Shown: piece by piece, positions 45,445 to 59,100 of the stretch
Layout of the letters: each line of letters begins with the position of its first letter
Position numbering within the stretch: the stretch's first letter is position 1
Assembly: GCA_963662155.1 (NCBI GenBank)
Contig: OY759269.1
Span: forward strand, 21,852,878-21,916,877
Direction: 5' to 3'
DNA length: 64,000 nt
From: Lamellibrachia columna
Lineage: Eukaryota > Annelida > Polychaeta > Sabellida > Siboglinidae
Notes under the pieces: generated by a model
Told to the model about the DNA's origin: nothing
Databases searched by the model: none
The model's input: only the letters and a program-made list of their open reading frames with translations
Made by a program: the position numbers and the translations under genes

Positions 45445-46564
45445 GTGCGCGATACAAGTGTCTATAAGCTGTGTAGAACCTTACTACATGAAATAGAGGG
45501 AGAGTATAGCTCCGTTCACACAGACAATTGAACAGTTGGTCCGAACTAACTCCTTCCACGTGTTATGGCTAATTAGTTCGCTATTGATTTAATTTTACAC
45601 GTACAATAAATAGAATATTAATCATAACTTATGTGAATACTGAAAACCCTGACACGTTTATATAAATTTACATGTATATTGCTATAAAACGTTTCTTCGA
45701 ACTTTCTGTGATCGCTGTTGTCGACACGCTCTCTGCCGTTCCCGCTGTTTCAACTGAGGTGCTAGAGATGCTACAAATGGAATACAAATTTAAACGTCGC
45801 CATGTACTTAATTTTCAAGGAACTATAATAATTGTTCAATAACAGTGTTTGTTTTGTAAACCATTTTGTGATATAATAAATTAATAAAATTGTATGGATA
45901 ATGCATTTCACAAAGTAATTATTTCTGGTAAATGTGTTATTAATGGGTAATATATTTCACGAAGTAATTGTTTCTGGCAAAGTTTTCGTTCTTTCCTACA
46001 AGCAAATATATATTATATTATGCCCGCCAAATATTGCAAATACATCGCATATGTGATAATTTTAGTAACTAATCGCTAGAAAACTCAAAAACTATGTTTA
46101 GTATTAGTTGATATTGTTCTAGAATGTTTCTTCGCTCGTACTTAGAGGAACTGTTTCTGTAGTCGCGGCAGTTGACAAACTTTCTGATGATCTCGTTCTT
46201 TCAACCCTCGTCATTCAGATGGAATATACATTTAGACATAGCAATGTATTTCATTTTCAAAGAACAATAATGATTGTTCATCAACATTTTTGTTTAGTAA
46301 AACAGCAATAATTCAATATGGCTTAGGCTTTTAAGTCAAGTAATTGAGGCTACCGTCTTGTATATGCCGTATGTTTTATAAGAAATATACATAGATGTGC
46401 TGCACACAATTCTATGTATGTATGTTGCAGACGCTCAGTCGCTGACGACATAAGAAACCAACGCCTCCTTTCGATCACCAAAGTAACCAACATGGTACCG
46501 ACGAACTACAAGCGGCGATGTTGATGCATATTCACTTGTTGAGAGATATTTACATTGGTCAAAA
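44620..46564. other. Intergenic, with an old ~430-bp duplication
   Basis: Segments at about 45680-45850 and 46115-46285 resemble each other (AATGGAATACAAATTTAAAC and GATGGAATATACATTTAGAC, then TTCAAGGAACTATAAT and TTCAAAGAACAATAAT, then TTGTTTTGTAAA and TTGTTTAGTAAA). The nearby TTTCACAAAGTAATTATTTC and TTTCACGAAGTAATTGTTTC are also paired. A (GTGC)n tract lies at 45402-45452. No gene recognised. Confidence 0.5.
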
Positions 46565-46622
46565 ATATATGTCTGTCTGTCTGTCTGCCTGCCTGCCTGT
46601 TTGATTGTCTGTCTGTCTGTCC
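46565..46622. repeat. (GTCT)n/(GCCT)n microsatellite
   Basis: About 55 bp of GTCT and GCCT tetramers. Confidence 0.9.
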
Positions 46623-47035
46623 GGAATCCTCTGGATTATAGATCAGGCATGTTGTAGTATGTACACACGGCTTGATATACGTTGATGTAAGATGACATGC
46701 GTTTTAATAAATGTGTTGCGTCAAGCCAGCGACAATAGACAATGAATAAAATATGATTCCAAGGACTAAAATTACAGTGACTTCCGCTGGAAGAAATTTT
46801 GTAATACGTACATGATGTTTCTTTATAAAAAAAACCACGTAGCTTGAATAGAGAAGGACATAAATGTAAGTCTCCATGTTGGTTCCTCCACACCACAAAC
46901 TACATCTTCGAACGGAATGGATACACAAGCAGTTTCTATGTGTTACCTAAACACGTTCTTGATGTTCATCAGTGAGGAGACGTCAACTGACTCAAGGCCG
47001 ACAGCTCTGGCGAGCAGGCCGGGCTATGTCCGGGC

Positions 47036-47405
47036 TTTCCTGCAACTACTACAAAAACGTAAAGTAGCAGTCACTCTTGTCAGGCATCCCGTGGCTACTA
47101 CAAGAACGTAACGTAGCAGTCACTCTTGTCAGGCATCCCGCAACTACTACAAGAACGTAAAGTAGCAGTCACTCTTGTCAGGCATCCCGTGGCTACTACA
47201 AGAACGTAACGTAGCAGTCACTCATGTCAGGCATCCCGTGGCTACTACAAGAACGTAACGTAGCAGTCACTCATGTCAGGCATCCCGCAACTACTACAAG
47301 AACGTAACGTAGCAGTCACTCTTGTCATCCCGTGGCTACTACAAGAACGTAACGTAGCAGTCACTGTTGTCATCCCGTGGCTACTACAAGAACGTAACGT
47401 AGCAG
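47036..47405. repeat. 45-49-bp minisatellite made from the 3' end of the adjacent cysteine-rich gene
   Basis: About eight units of CTACTACAAGAACGTAACGT, AGCAGTCACTCTTGTCAGGC and ATCCCGTGG. The two units nearest the gene lack AGGC. Read on the minus strand, every unit contains GACTGCTACGTTACGTTCTT followed by GTAGTAG, the last codons and stop of the gene at 47384-47637. The gene-proximal unit is the real coding end. Confidence 0.85.
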
Positions 47406-47637
47406 TCTCGCTTGCACTGTGTCTCCATCTCATCACAAAGGTCCTTGCAGCGTTCTATCATTGCCGGACATTCACCAGACGACATACACGTGGCGCGACA
47501 TCGGTTGAAGTTCTCCTGGCATTTCTTTATGCACTTGCGTAATTTCCAGTTAATCCTAGATGAAGGATACTTCGGTGCAGATTCCACGCCTGGATTCTTG
47601 GCACACCACAAGATGAGAAGGATAAATATCGCTGCAG
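47384..47637 (-). CDS. 3' exon of a small cysteine-rich secreted protein
   Basis: The minus-strand exon starts after a TTATAG acceptor at about 47638 and ends at TAG 47384-47386 (a second TAG follows). It begins with a hydrophobic AAIFILLILWCAKNPG run, the end of a signal peptide, so an upstream exon with the ATG is expected but not found; the frame meets a stop just before the acceptor. The mature part has the pattern C-x3-C-x6-C-x3-C-x5-C-x6-C-x3-C-x6-C-x3-C (KCIKKC, RCRATC, RCKDLC, QCKRDC). Paired C-x3-C motifs suggest short disulfide-stapled helices. I do not recognise the family and assign no function. The coding 3' end merges into a minisatellite. The exon is too regular in cysteine spacing to be chance. 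Confidence 0.6.
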
Positions 47638-47889
47638 CTATAACCTATGAAGTGAAGCATTGCACAATTTTAAAGTCTGCTATGTATATCTATGTTTTGT
47701 CTTGAAGAGTACCAGTTCCTTAATGTATTATGATGCAACATAGAATAATTTATAATGAAACAACTCAATAGTTAATAATTAAGTATCTATGCCTTAATGG
47801 GATTTAGTTTGCAAATATATCCGTTATTTTCTAACAAGATACCACAAATGTATGTTTAAAATTTATATGTTTGATATATGTATTTTATA
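47638..47889. other. Upstream of the cysteine-rich exon
   Basis: AT-rich, presumably intron on the minus strand. I could not identify the first exon here or beyond the microsatellite. Confidence 0.4.
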
Positions 47890-48420
<531 letters not shown>

Positions 48421-48600
48421 GTGGGAAACCACAAGGACCATTATTATTCTTATTGTGTATCAGCGACTTGGACGATAATATAACAAGCAAGGTACCGATA
48501 CTGAAATTTGCGGATGACGCAAGTGTTTAGAAAGGTTAACAATGGAGATAAACAACAATTAGAAAATGATCTAGAAAAATGTGTGAAATGGTCTGAAAAT
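48421..48600 (+). pseudogene. CR1-type LINE fragment
   Basis: GKPQGPLLFLLCISDLDDN and ILKFADDASVFRKVNNGD (in two frames) match the region around the FADDT motif of the element at 43870-44570. The catalytic threonine-side context is changed (FADDA). It starts abruptly at the microsatellite. Confidence 0.75.
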
Positions 48601-49794
48601 GGCACGTTATTCACTGTTCTACGACGAAACGCGCCGAAATGTCGAGCGTTTTACGAAATCCTTAACGAGTAATGTATTTGTGTACTTCACAAGTAGTCTT
48701 GTGTGGACGTTGTCATACGAGGGTTATCTTGAGGACAGTTGATGGTCTCGCCACCTCGCGAATTGTCTGCTTTAGCATTTGTTAAGAGAGTAACTGACAA
48801 ATATATGTTGGTCAAGTGCTACCACCAACAGCGTCTCGACTGTCACACAACCTGTGACTGTTGCATGGCGGCTGTATTGGATCCAGCTGTGGTAGGAAGG
48901 GCAATGCAGCACGGGTAGAATCGTTCCACTGAAAGAAATAGTCACAGTTATTGTACTAAATGACATAATGTAGTAGCAGCAGTAGCGGCGTCGGCGGCGT
49001 CATATTAGCTGATGCTTATAATTGTGGGTATGTTGCCAGAACATTCGTAAGCGGTAGCAATGCATACATAACTAACAAAATCCACATTGACTATATTGAC
49101 TATATTGACTATGCCTACATGAATCATACAATAAAAATACAGTTGACTCTCGCTATAATCTACATGGAACATATCGGGACTTGGTCAAACTCTTCCAAAC
49201 ATCCAGTGTTTCTTATATCCATGGACAGGCCCACACAATAGTGAGCTATTCCTTTTAATCCGATATTCGGGAATCCATACAGCGAGAGCCGAGAGGTTAC
49301 TGTATTACTTAACTAAGCACCTTAATTGTTCGTAGATACGGATGTTAATGCCCATGATTTGTTATGAAAACTACATCATACAAAACATGCATATTCCTTA
49401 GCTATATTATAATATCGGCAGAGCATCATCACCTAATGTAATTTCCGTTACTTACACAAGGTATAATGTTCAGCCGTACTGTGCAAGATCCTAGAAATCC
49501 TCTCTTGTCCTATCAAATAAGACGGTCACTGTTGGGCGACTTGGCTACCGCAGTCACACCAACTATGGCGTCGTCAAGTATTTATATAATGTTCTCACTG
49601 CGTCGACAATTTAAGTATTGATTAAACAATAATTTCAACAATCGAACAAAGTCCGTCAAGGCACTCCTCTAAGTTATATTAATTTCAACAATCGAACAAA
49701 GTCCGTCAAGGCATTCCTCTCAAAGTCATATGTGGATTCGAGTAGACAACGTTAAAGCTATTGACACATCAACATTGCAAAATATTAATATGGT
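48601..49794. other. Intergenic, with a 50-bp direct duplication
   Basis: AATTTCAACAATCGAACAAA plus GTCCGTCAAGGCA(C/T)TCCTCT occurs twice at about 49630-49720. GACTATATT repeats at 49090-49115. No gene seen. Confidence 0.6.
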
Positions 49795-50150
49795 TTCCTG
49801 TTACTTATCGAATTAATTTTAAGCTGACCACTCTTACATGTCGTGCTCTATCTGCACAACAACCACTCTACTTGGCTAGTCTCTCGCATCTTTCAAATAT
49901 ACCTAGGTAGCTCAGATCATCAATTTCACAACTTATTGTGCCTAAAATAAAACTTAACTTGGGCACACGTGCTTTCTCTGTCGCTGCGCCTAGGGTCTAG
50001 AATGAACTCCCCATCACTTTGAAAACATCTTAAATTATAGCTATTTTCCGAAAAAATCTCATATTTATTCAAAATTGCATTTCCACCATAAATCTTCGGT
50101 TATCCCTCGTTCTAATGACTTTTGTCCGTCCCTGTTCACGATTATGCGTA
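49795..50150 (+). pseudogene. LINE ORF2 C-terminal fragment
   Basis: The plus strand reads RALSAQQPLYLASLSHLSN, then LGTRAFSVAAPRVWNELPI and IAIFRKNLIF, the standard C-terminal tail of CR1/L2-type LINEs, with stops between the blocks. Confidence 0.75.
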
Positions 50151-51430
50151 ATGATCCTGTTTTGCTTCAATTCTGAGCTCAGGTTCCTGGGGATATAGGC
50201 GCGCTAGAAGTTAATTATTATTTCTAGGGTGGATAGGTTCACCAGACGGGCTGGAGGACAAGCCCAGTCGTCTGGAGGTGTTCGGCGCCGTCGCCAGCCC
50301 TGGGACGGAAGAGTTGCTTGCTGCGGCGAGAGATATATTTGGTGGATGAGGGAGGAGTGCTGAGCGGCTGGGGACTGTGAAACAGACTGCTGCGCGACAA
50401 TCTGGGGAGTGGTGGTATCAACGGAAGAGACATGCTGGCATTTACTGCTGATCCGCTTAAATGGAATGACGAGTCGAGAGGACGTAGAACTCGCGCAGAA
50501 TGTTGATGATTCATCCTTAGTCAGGGCTTCTACAGTGGCTGCTATGTTGATGATTCATCCTTAGTCAGGGCTTCTACAGTGGCTGCTATGCTCAGCGAAG
50601 TGTTGGATAAACAAGCAAGTGTTGGATAAATAAATAGGAAACTTTCAACGCCAGTACATAATCATCTGGTCGGCCGAAGTATGGGCCCCACAAACGTTGT
50701 TCGTGTTTTACTCTGGTCATATGCATTAGTGTCATCTCAGCCTTATTCCGAGTCTATTTAAATCGCAACTGAACACGAATTGGCAGAGGAAAAGTCAAAA
50801 CACTGAAATGGGGCTACCCAATATAAAAACAAACACTGTCTTTATAAAATGAGTGTATTCATGAAACTATATGGATACATGGTTTCAAGAAAAGCATCTG
50901 CCTTTCTACATCGGGCGTTAATTAACAGTGCTACTTGAAGCAGAACAAACAACAGCAGCAAACCAAGCTGTAGGCGTTTATTTTACCTGACCATTTCTGG
51001 AAAACAGACATGGCCAAAAATGAACGGCATTATAATGTAGTGTGTGAATGCGTGCATGCGTCATGAATATTACACTGGTTTATTCAATTATTAAATCATT
51101 ATAAACTTAACTAAATATGTTTACTACTCCAGTAAGTACTGGTTGCATGTCATCAAAGTGCAAACAAATTAAAGTTCCCTCCTCAATTCGATGTTTTTCA
51201 TCTAATTTTTGGACAAACCAAACGTGTCTAATATCCACTGCGACACGCCAGTTCGTTTGTACAAATGTGTTATTTAGTTTTGATGAAATCATTAGACAAA
51301 CTATTAAATTATTTTTAACTGGAACCAGTCATAATTTCGCGAAAAAAGGGCAAAAGTGGTCCGGCTCTATATACTTTGACATAATGCTATTTATACTTTC
51401 GCAAGCTACCCGGTCTAACAATCAAAGAAA
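50151..51430. other. Intergenic, with a 45-bp direct duplication
   Basis: GTTGATGATTCATCCTTAGT followed by CAGGGCTTCTACAGTGGCTG CTATG occurs twice in tandem at 50501-50590. The GC-richer stretch 50225-50500 has open frames on the minus strand (91 codons) that I do not recognise. Confidence 0.5.
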
Positions 51431-51436
51431 ATTCTG

Positions 51437-51762
51437 CCGATGAATTTAACAAAAGTCCGCACTCTTCTACTAAACCCACTTGTTGCTGTTCACAAATTTA
51501 ACAAAAGTCCGCACTCTTCTACTAAACCCACTTGTTGCTGTTCACAAATTTAACAAAAGTCCGCACTCTTCTACTAAACCCACTTGTTGCTGTTCACAAA
51601 TTTAACAAAAGTCCGCACTCTTCTACTAAACCCACTTGTTGCTGTTCACAAATTTAACAAAAGTCCGCACTCTTCTACTAAACCCACTTGTTGCTGTTCA
51701 CAAATTTAACAAAAGTCCGCACTCTTCTATTAAACCCACTTGTTGCTGTTCACAAACTATCG
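51437..51762. repeat. 52-bp tandem repeat
   Basis: Just over six near-identical units of AATTTAACAAAAGTCCGCAC, TCTTCTACTAAACCCACTTG, TTGCTGTTCACA. Only the last unit differs, by one base, so the expansion is recent. Confidence 0.95.
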
Positions 51763-53140
51763 ATTTGAACATCCACGAATCCAGTTCGTGATGGGCGCCG
51801 TGAATGGACGATGCAGCTTTAACGAAGAGAAACATGCGTATAATGTTACCAAAACCATTGCTACAAAATATGTACATAAGCATCAGGTTGCAATTGCAAA
51901 GAACAAACAACAGTAACTATTTTAAACTAAACAACTACACAATTTGACACAACTAAAAAACAACACACAAATCTAAATGTCAAACCAACACCACAATGAC
52001 GTTAAATAATAAAAATATAACACTAATACTTAATATCATAAAAATATAATACACAGCAGAGATGACTTGGACGTCGGGTATTTTTATGTTTGTCAGGATT
52101 GGGTTCGATTATGAAATATTGATTATAACTACATTTCAGAATATTAATATTACAACTATTACAATACCAAAACAAAATTCGAAGATTTGATTCCATCACG
52201 TTATCAACATCTGGTGGAGCTGACAACATATAATAATCTTAATTAAATCAAAATAAAATAATGTCTCAAATTGCAATGTAATCATATGAATATTGTATAA
52301 TGAATTAAACTACAACTCATTTATTATGATTACACTACTGACATGTTTTATCAGAATAAATGTTGTAGTGTCTGCAGCCCACACAGACTAGGACAAGAAC
52401 GATTGTTTTGTGACGACATTCGTTGATTGGAATGAGCCGCCTACCTGTGGCCTGCACAGTCAATAGACGTCTATGTGCACTCACCCCGTCATAGACAATA
52501 GCCAATGGTGACTCCTTGCCACGTGTCAGCTTAGATTAATTAATTAATTACTATTAGAATTACAATCGAACCCAACCACTTTTATCACAGCTCTACACCA
52601 TGTTGTTACAGAAATACGTATGGAGCATTTCAGCCCCACAGAAAAAAGAATGACAGGCTGAATGTCTTTAGATGTGCAACACATTTGGGCCTGACCTCTA
52701 TACAAGCTGGTCACGTGTTTCAGTGCCAATCTTCCACACGTGATGGAATAGTGGAACAGACAAACACATGTACACAACAAAACAAATTACACTGTATATA
52801 GATTATGTTCCTGTTTTCGAACAGAATGATTAAATTTACTAGCCTTGGCAAATAAGCACAAGAGAAACCGCTGATGTACGAAGATACTGCAAGAGTACTA
52901 AGTGCTATGATCAATAAAGAGCTATAGATGTTTTTTATATGAAATTAGATGTCAAATATGCAGAGCGCTAGCTTATTACAATGGCAGTGACACTTTCAGT
53001 TTCGTTTTATGCACTGAATGCATAAACTGAAAGTGTCACATTCACAAAACCGATGACAACACAATCTAGCTCAGTACACAGCATAAAACAAAACTGAAAG
53101 TGTCACGTTCACAAAACCGATGACGACACAAAGGCGCTGC
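51763..53140. other. Intergenic and 3' flank of the citron-like gene
   Basis: CTGAAAGTGTCAC occurs three times (53025, 53092 region) with an inverted partner GTGACACTTTCAGTTT at 52987, and TTCACAAAACCGATGAC is duplicated. The rest is AT-rich and without recognisable genes. AATAAA on the minus strand is available only near 52320. Confidence 0.5.
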
Positions 53141-56100
53141 CTAGAAACTGCTGTCATCGGAGTCAGTGGAATCTGGTCTCCTGCCCGTGCGTAAAGTTGC
53201 CTTGACCTCAGTGACGTAGCTGCGTGGTTGCTTTGTTGCATTCACGCCGTTCAAAGACGTGTTGGCCTTGAGGCTCGACGTGCTCTGTTGATGTCGGTGA
53301 CGCCGACGCTGGCTTGGTGATGCGGACATGCGTCGGATTGGTGTCGGTGAACTCTCGTCAGGACTGACAAAGCCACTCTCGATTGACTTCGGTGTCGCTA
53401 AGCGACTCCTGTGGGAATTAATGCAAGATATACTTACTTATACTCGTTACTTTGAATATTTACTATATGATATGAAGTGAATCACTACAAACTTTGCCAA
53501 TTTCACATGATACAACACAACACTGCCTTACAAAACTAACACTCCTGATAGTAAGTGGACAAGGATGCTAATCAAGGGTCCAATAAATGTCTATTTTTCT
53601 GCCAGAATCGGCTTCAGTTACACTGGTCAATTACATAGGCTCACAAAACTGCAATTAGTTTCCTAAAAACACAATTTCAATTCAATTAATTACGAATTAC
53701 GCCATTACAATTAGACCCACCCCTGTATCTGACCTGGGTGAAGCAGACTGACACGGTACTCACTTATCTCTCTTTGACACAGACGAGTAGATGGGGAATG
53801 TCTCCGCCTCGTTGGTTCCGTTTGTCTCGCGCTCTGCAGAGAATGAGTTACCCCTGAAGCAGATCACCTCGGCCTTGTTGTCATGTGATGAGCCTATGTA
53901 GACTGCCCCCGGGGTGATGGCTGAGCCGAGGTAGCGAGGATTGAAGATGTTGATGAACGTCCTTGAACCACACCTAAAGGACAAGATGCAGTCTAGATAT
54001 GGTCGAGTCATGAGGTAGAGAAATAAAATATATCCTCAAACCTGGCAGGGAATAAAAAAAAATGTCCTCCTCAATTGATATAGTCCATTGCGAATCAGGT
54101 TTGTTGATTTTCAAATTTGTAATGGTCGAATAGTTTAAGTAATAAATGCAGTGGGTTTAATAAAACACTGCATACTTTTGTTAAAATCATTGGAAGAATG
54201 GACTATGATCGTTAGATGGGATAACTTGCCAAAATGTGAGTAACTTTTTATCATAGTATATAGACCCAGACCACTCTTCTTTTATCACAGAATTTTTATC
54301 AGATTCAGTAAAAAGTAATTGAATACAATGCCCGATGATTTTTATTAAAACTAATTAAGACATTTGCATATATGAGCCAGCATGTCACTGGAAATACTAG
54401 AGATTTGAATTTTCACGAAATGATTTTAAAACGAGACGAGCAAAAAAGTTATTGAGGAAGAACCTTTAATTTAAAACTTACGGGCTTTCACAGTGAGCAG
54501 GCAGGATCTCCATCACTTGGAGGGTGTTGAAGTACGTGATGTAGAGGTAGGGAGCCTCGTAGGCTGAAACAAGACGTGCTTGAGGTAACTTGAGGAAGAG
54601 CTCTTATAATGCACTAACAGTGTGTGTGAATACATGTTAAAAACTACACAAAATAAAACATACACACTGCATGTTAAAAGATTACAAAACTACTGGCATT
54701 GAGATGTGTATTTATATATGTATCAACACTATAAATATGTAATAAATTCTGAAAAACACTAGATTTAATAACTGAAAATATAATGAGATTTTTTTTAATA
54801 ACAATATGATATTTTTTAAAGTTAACTTTCTAATGTTTGACATTTCCCCCAAATTATCTATTGCAGTAATAATTTTGATCAGATTGTTATTATTATTATC
54901 AAGCATCACACAAACTTGAAGCATCACCACTACACATTGCCACTTTAACCTGTTTTTGGCCAAACCTTTGGCTTGGAAGGACCAACATTAATTTAACAGT
55001 TTGTTCACCGATTTCATCAAAACTAAATAACACATTTGCATGAACGAGCTAGTTACTTGTAGTCAAAACTAGATAGGTTCGTTATTTTGTAAAATGACGC
55101 CGAAATGAAACAAGCAAAAAATAGTAGTGCAAAGGCAGATTTAATAAAAGTGGCCATGTCACAGCATTGACTCACCAAATGTTAGGGGCAGGCCGCTCCA
55201 TCGAATGTCCTCTTGGCGGCTTCTACGTCCACCGCAGTTGACAAACACACCAAACTCTGGACAAGGGATAAAACATTGTCACATACACAAAACTTGAAAC
55301 AGAATTTGTTGGATTGTTACAGATACATATATGAAACACTTGCCCTTGTTCAGCTATGACACTGCATACTCATTCTGTCTCACAAAGTTTAAAAATTGTA
55401 TTAGCTGGATTAATTATAAACAACATCAATTTATTTACAAGTTTTTTACTACTTTCCTTTCATGCACAAGAAACAAAAATATCCATCACAATAGAGTTAA
55501 ATTCTGAAATTTAATTATATGTCACACCACGAACAGTGATATTACATGAAGACATTTATACAATTCATCACTGCTTTATGACTCAAATAATGTTTTATGT
55601 GGTTTTGAGAATCAAACATTACAAAACCCAGCTGATTTAGCAGAACACAATCCCAGATATTACAAGATCTAGATGTTAAAACAACCATTGAAGCAGAGTA
55701 GGAACTCTTCCAGTTCCTTGTCCTGTTCCACGGGCAGTACAGCGATGGGGAAACTGTCATAATGGGCCGCCCCAAACGCAGCAAACGCCAGCGTTGCGTC
55801 TACCTTGGACAGCATTTCTGGAACATGTGACACACGAATAGATTACACGACAGGATCTGTGGACAATATAGTAATTAGAAAACTATTGCACCTAAATCCT
55901 AAGAAACCCAAGCTCAGAGGCACATCAGAAACGAAGGGGGTTAGGCAAACTCGACATCGGTACACAATGCTCAAGTCGTCAACAGATGGGTGAATGGAGG
56001 AAGCTCAGCATGGTTAAAAAGATAAGTCTTCAGATGATGGCAATATGTTTCCAACTGACCTCAGTGTCTGATATTAGAAAAAAAATTAACTGCCCTAGAT

Positions 56101-59100
56101 TTCTTTTTTAACTGGCCCAGTTCTATTTTGAACCGGCCCAGGTATGTTTGAACTGGTCCCACAAAAATGTATAAATTATGAGTATATGTAATAAAGTAAA
56201 GTTTTCATGCGTAACAATAAAACAGACTGCTTTAAATTAGAATAAATGATAAGTTAATAAAAATAAACCATACCAAATATTATCATTAATTTCTTATAAC
56301 TAGCAGACCAATAAAATAAAGTACTTAATTTAATAAACATTTCAATGTAAATTTTATTTGTGAAACAGTTAAAATTGTTGAAAGTAACATTATGTTTGAG
56401 GCCGACGTTTGGCACACATTGCCACTGCCCTGGGATGGGCAAAAATTTATGCCGTTCTAGATTCACTTCAAATCGAAATCTCCAAAGTTCACTTTCACAG
56501 CCAAATATCACATTAATCAGAATGTCTTGGCACATTATATTATCAATCGGATTGTCTGCCTCCTTAGTACCATCAGTATGAATTAAATTGGAATATCCTT
56601 TAAAAATTTTCAAACTCTACGATTCTCGCAACTCCGTCTGCCATCTTTGCTTTGGTGTTTCCCTGGTATTCCCCAAGATACTGACGTCATTAAATGTGAA
56701 TCATCCAATAGGCATCCATGTTACAAATGCCAGTGATTTCCCTAGCATGTGCGGACTTTGCTTTTGCAGTGATCTGTCGCTGGCTAGGAAGAAATAGTTT
56801 GTCACAACTGTATTTTATATCAAATTAGCATAAATTATTAGTAAGTACTGTATTGTGCATCACTAATACAGTCTGACCCAGGCGTGGTTGCCGGGATGAA
56901 TGGGGGGGGGGCAATAACTTGCACATTTTGGCTATCTGAATCGACAGGAAGCAGCCACCGATAAAAAGGCCTTAATTTCAAAGACTGGAGCTAACATTAG
57001 CACGAAGTAAATTCCAAAGAGTTGGTGCAGCAAGAAAGTCCTTAGTTCTCTCAGATTGGCGCGTTAAATGGAATAGATATTTCCTTAATATGCAAACAAA
57101 AGATTTAAATCTACTTCTGAAATGTTGGTGACTGGAGTGAAAAAGAGGTTCTACTATTCACTGCCATAAACAAAGTATTTCAGGAACAGATGACATTTAA
57201 TCATTGAAATAAGTTCATCATAGTGAACTTGCCACCCTGGGCGTAACCATGTATTGGTGCTGCATCCACACATATCGTTGTATGTGTTGTTGTCGAAAAA
57301 AATAATACCCAGAGAACATTTTAAATACGAAACAAGATCATTGATTGCCAAGTCAAAGTTGTAAATTTGCAAGACAATGAACCATGAAAGCAGAGTGTTT
57401 ACAGATCCATAAAAGTAATTTTTGTTTACATATTTGTGATGACAGTTCACATTTCACAATTTTCTCAATTACAGCTTACACTGTAATCAATTACAACCAA
57501 CGTGTGTAATTAGAAACAAATCTTATGTAAACTACCCAACTTGTGTTAGCTTTCCGCCAAAAAATATTTAAAAAAAACCAGAAATACAAGGAGAACGTAC
57601 CAGACATGACGTAGCTGACGGTATCTATCTTGTAGAACCTGTCAGTGCCAATGATGATGTAGTTCTTGCTGAAATGCATGCAACTGCATGGCTGTTTGAT
57701 GACTATATCCTGCAAAGACGAAGAGACACGCGGTATTAGGAACAGTGCGGTCTTCAAGTATATACTGCTAGAAATAATAACTTACAATACATTCGTCTCC
57801 CAAAGTGGGATGAGCCCTAGTGTTTTTACATATATGAATTTATGTAACTTACCAGATGCATAAATTTTTTATTAAATAACAATTATATGTCTTTATTAAA
57901 CTTGCCCTGGGTGCTTGAGGCTATACCAACTCCTGAACTAATTTTGCAAAATTATATTACTCTGAGCTAGCCAGCCTATCAGCATAGCGGAAACCAGTTC
58001 AAGCCAGAGCTAGCAGTTTGAAAATTTTGCTCCTGCTCCAGTTTTTGTATAGTGAAGTTGTGTGGAACGTTCCCTTCAAAATACTTGGTTTTTGCTAAAC
58101 TATCGTTGCATCTTCAACGAAGTTTGAGACTCCACACTTCGATCAGCATCTATTGATCTGCAGGAGGAAGATTGCCTTAACATTCGTTTCAGCTGAGTAA
58201 CGTTTCGTACGCTATTATTTCTTCGGGTGCCTCGTGGTTAATTTGCCTTTGTGACGTTGACGCTCTAAAAACTTCCCGCATTGGCCATTAAATATGTCGG
58301 TGGAGCCTGATTTAAACGTACTGGTCCTAGGGCATAGCCACTCACATTGGTTGGGTGCATTCGTAGTGTCTTCATGTTTATTCGATGACTTGGAAAGATT
58401 AGGTCACTAATGTATGATACCATTTATGGGTCAAAGGGGAGCATCCATAAAGTCATTCCGGGAACTGGCGGCCATCGCCCATATTTCTGCTTATGTCCCC
58501 AATATAGTAACCACTCTTCTCGAGGGTAATGATTTAGATGGTAAGTTTCCACCTCCCCCAGAGGCAGTTGGGTCACAACTATGTATCTTGGGCGATGAAT
58601 TGTTGACTCTTGGGTTTCATCAGGTATGTCTTTGCCAAACTGAGCGCCGTAATAAATGGCACCATTTTGATTTTGAAACAGCAGTGGCTTGCATTTCATC
58701 CGCTAATGCTGTGTCACAAACTGAATGCGGGGGTGCTCGTGCTGCATACATGCGTGGTTTGTTGTTCTTTCTGTGTGGTGTCTGTTTTCTTTCTGGTGAG
58801 ACCATCAAATCTTAAACTTCACACACAAATTCAGAAAAGAAGGGAAAGAAAAGGCTGCTGAACACTATAATGAGCTTTGCAATCACCCATCATTACATAA
58901 GACCACAACTGCTTTACCATTTTCTATTTTACATACTTTCTTGATCGTGAACGTCGCTGTGCCGTAGTTGTACTTCATCAGCACGACGTTGTCCGCTGTT
59001 GCGACACACAGGTAGATGGCTCCATTGACACTGCCCCAGCTGAATGTGGTGCATGCGGTGATGTCATGGATGGTGCAGGGAGACACGTTCAGATCTATGT

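Noticed and set aside
50239..50514. 91-codon minus-strand frame
   Set aside because: Ser/Pro/Arg-rich without motifs, next to a recent duplication; composition alone explains the open frame.
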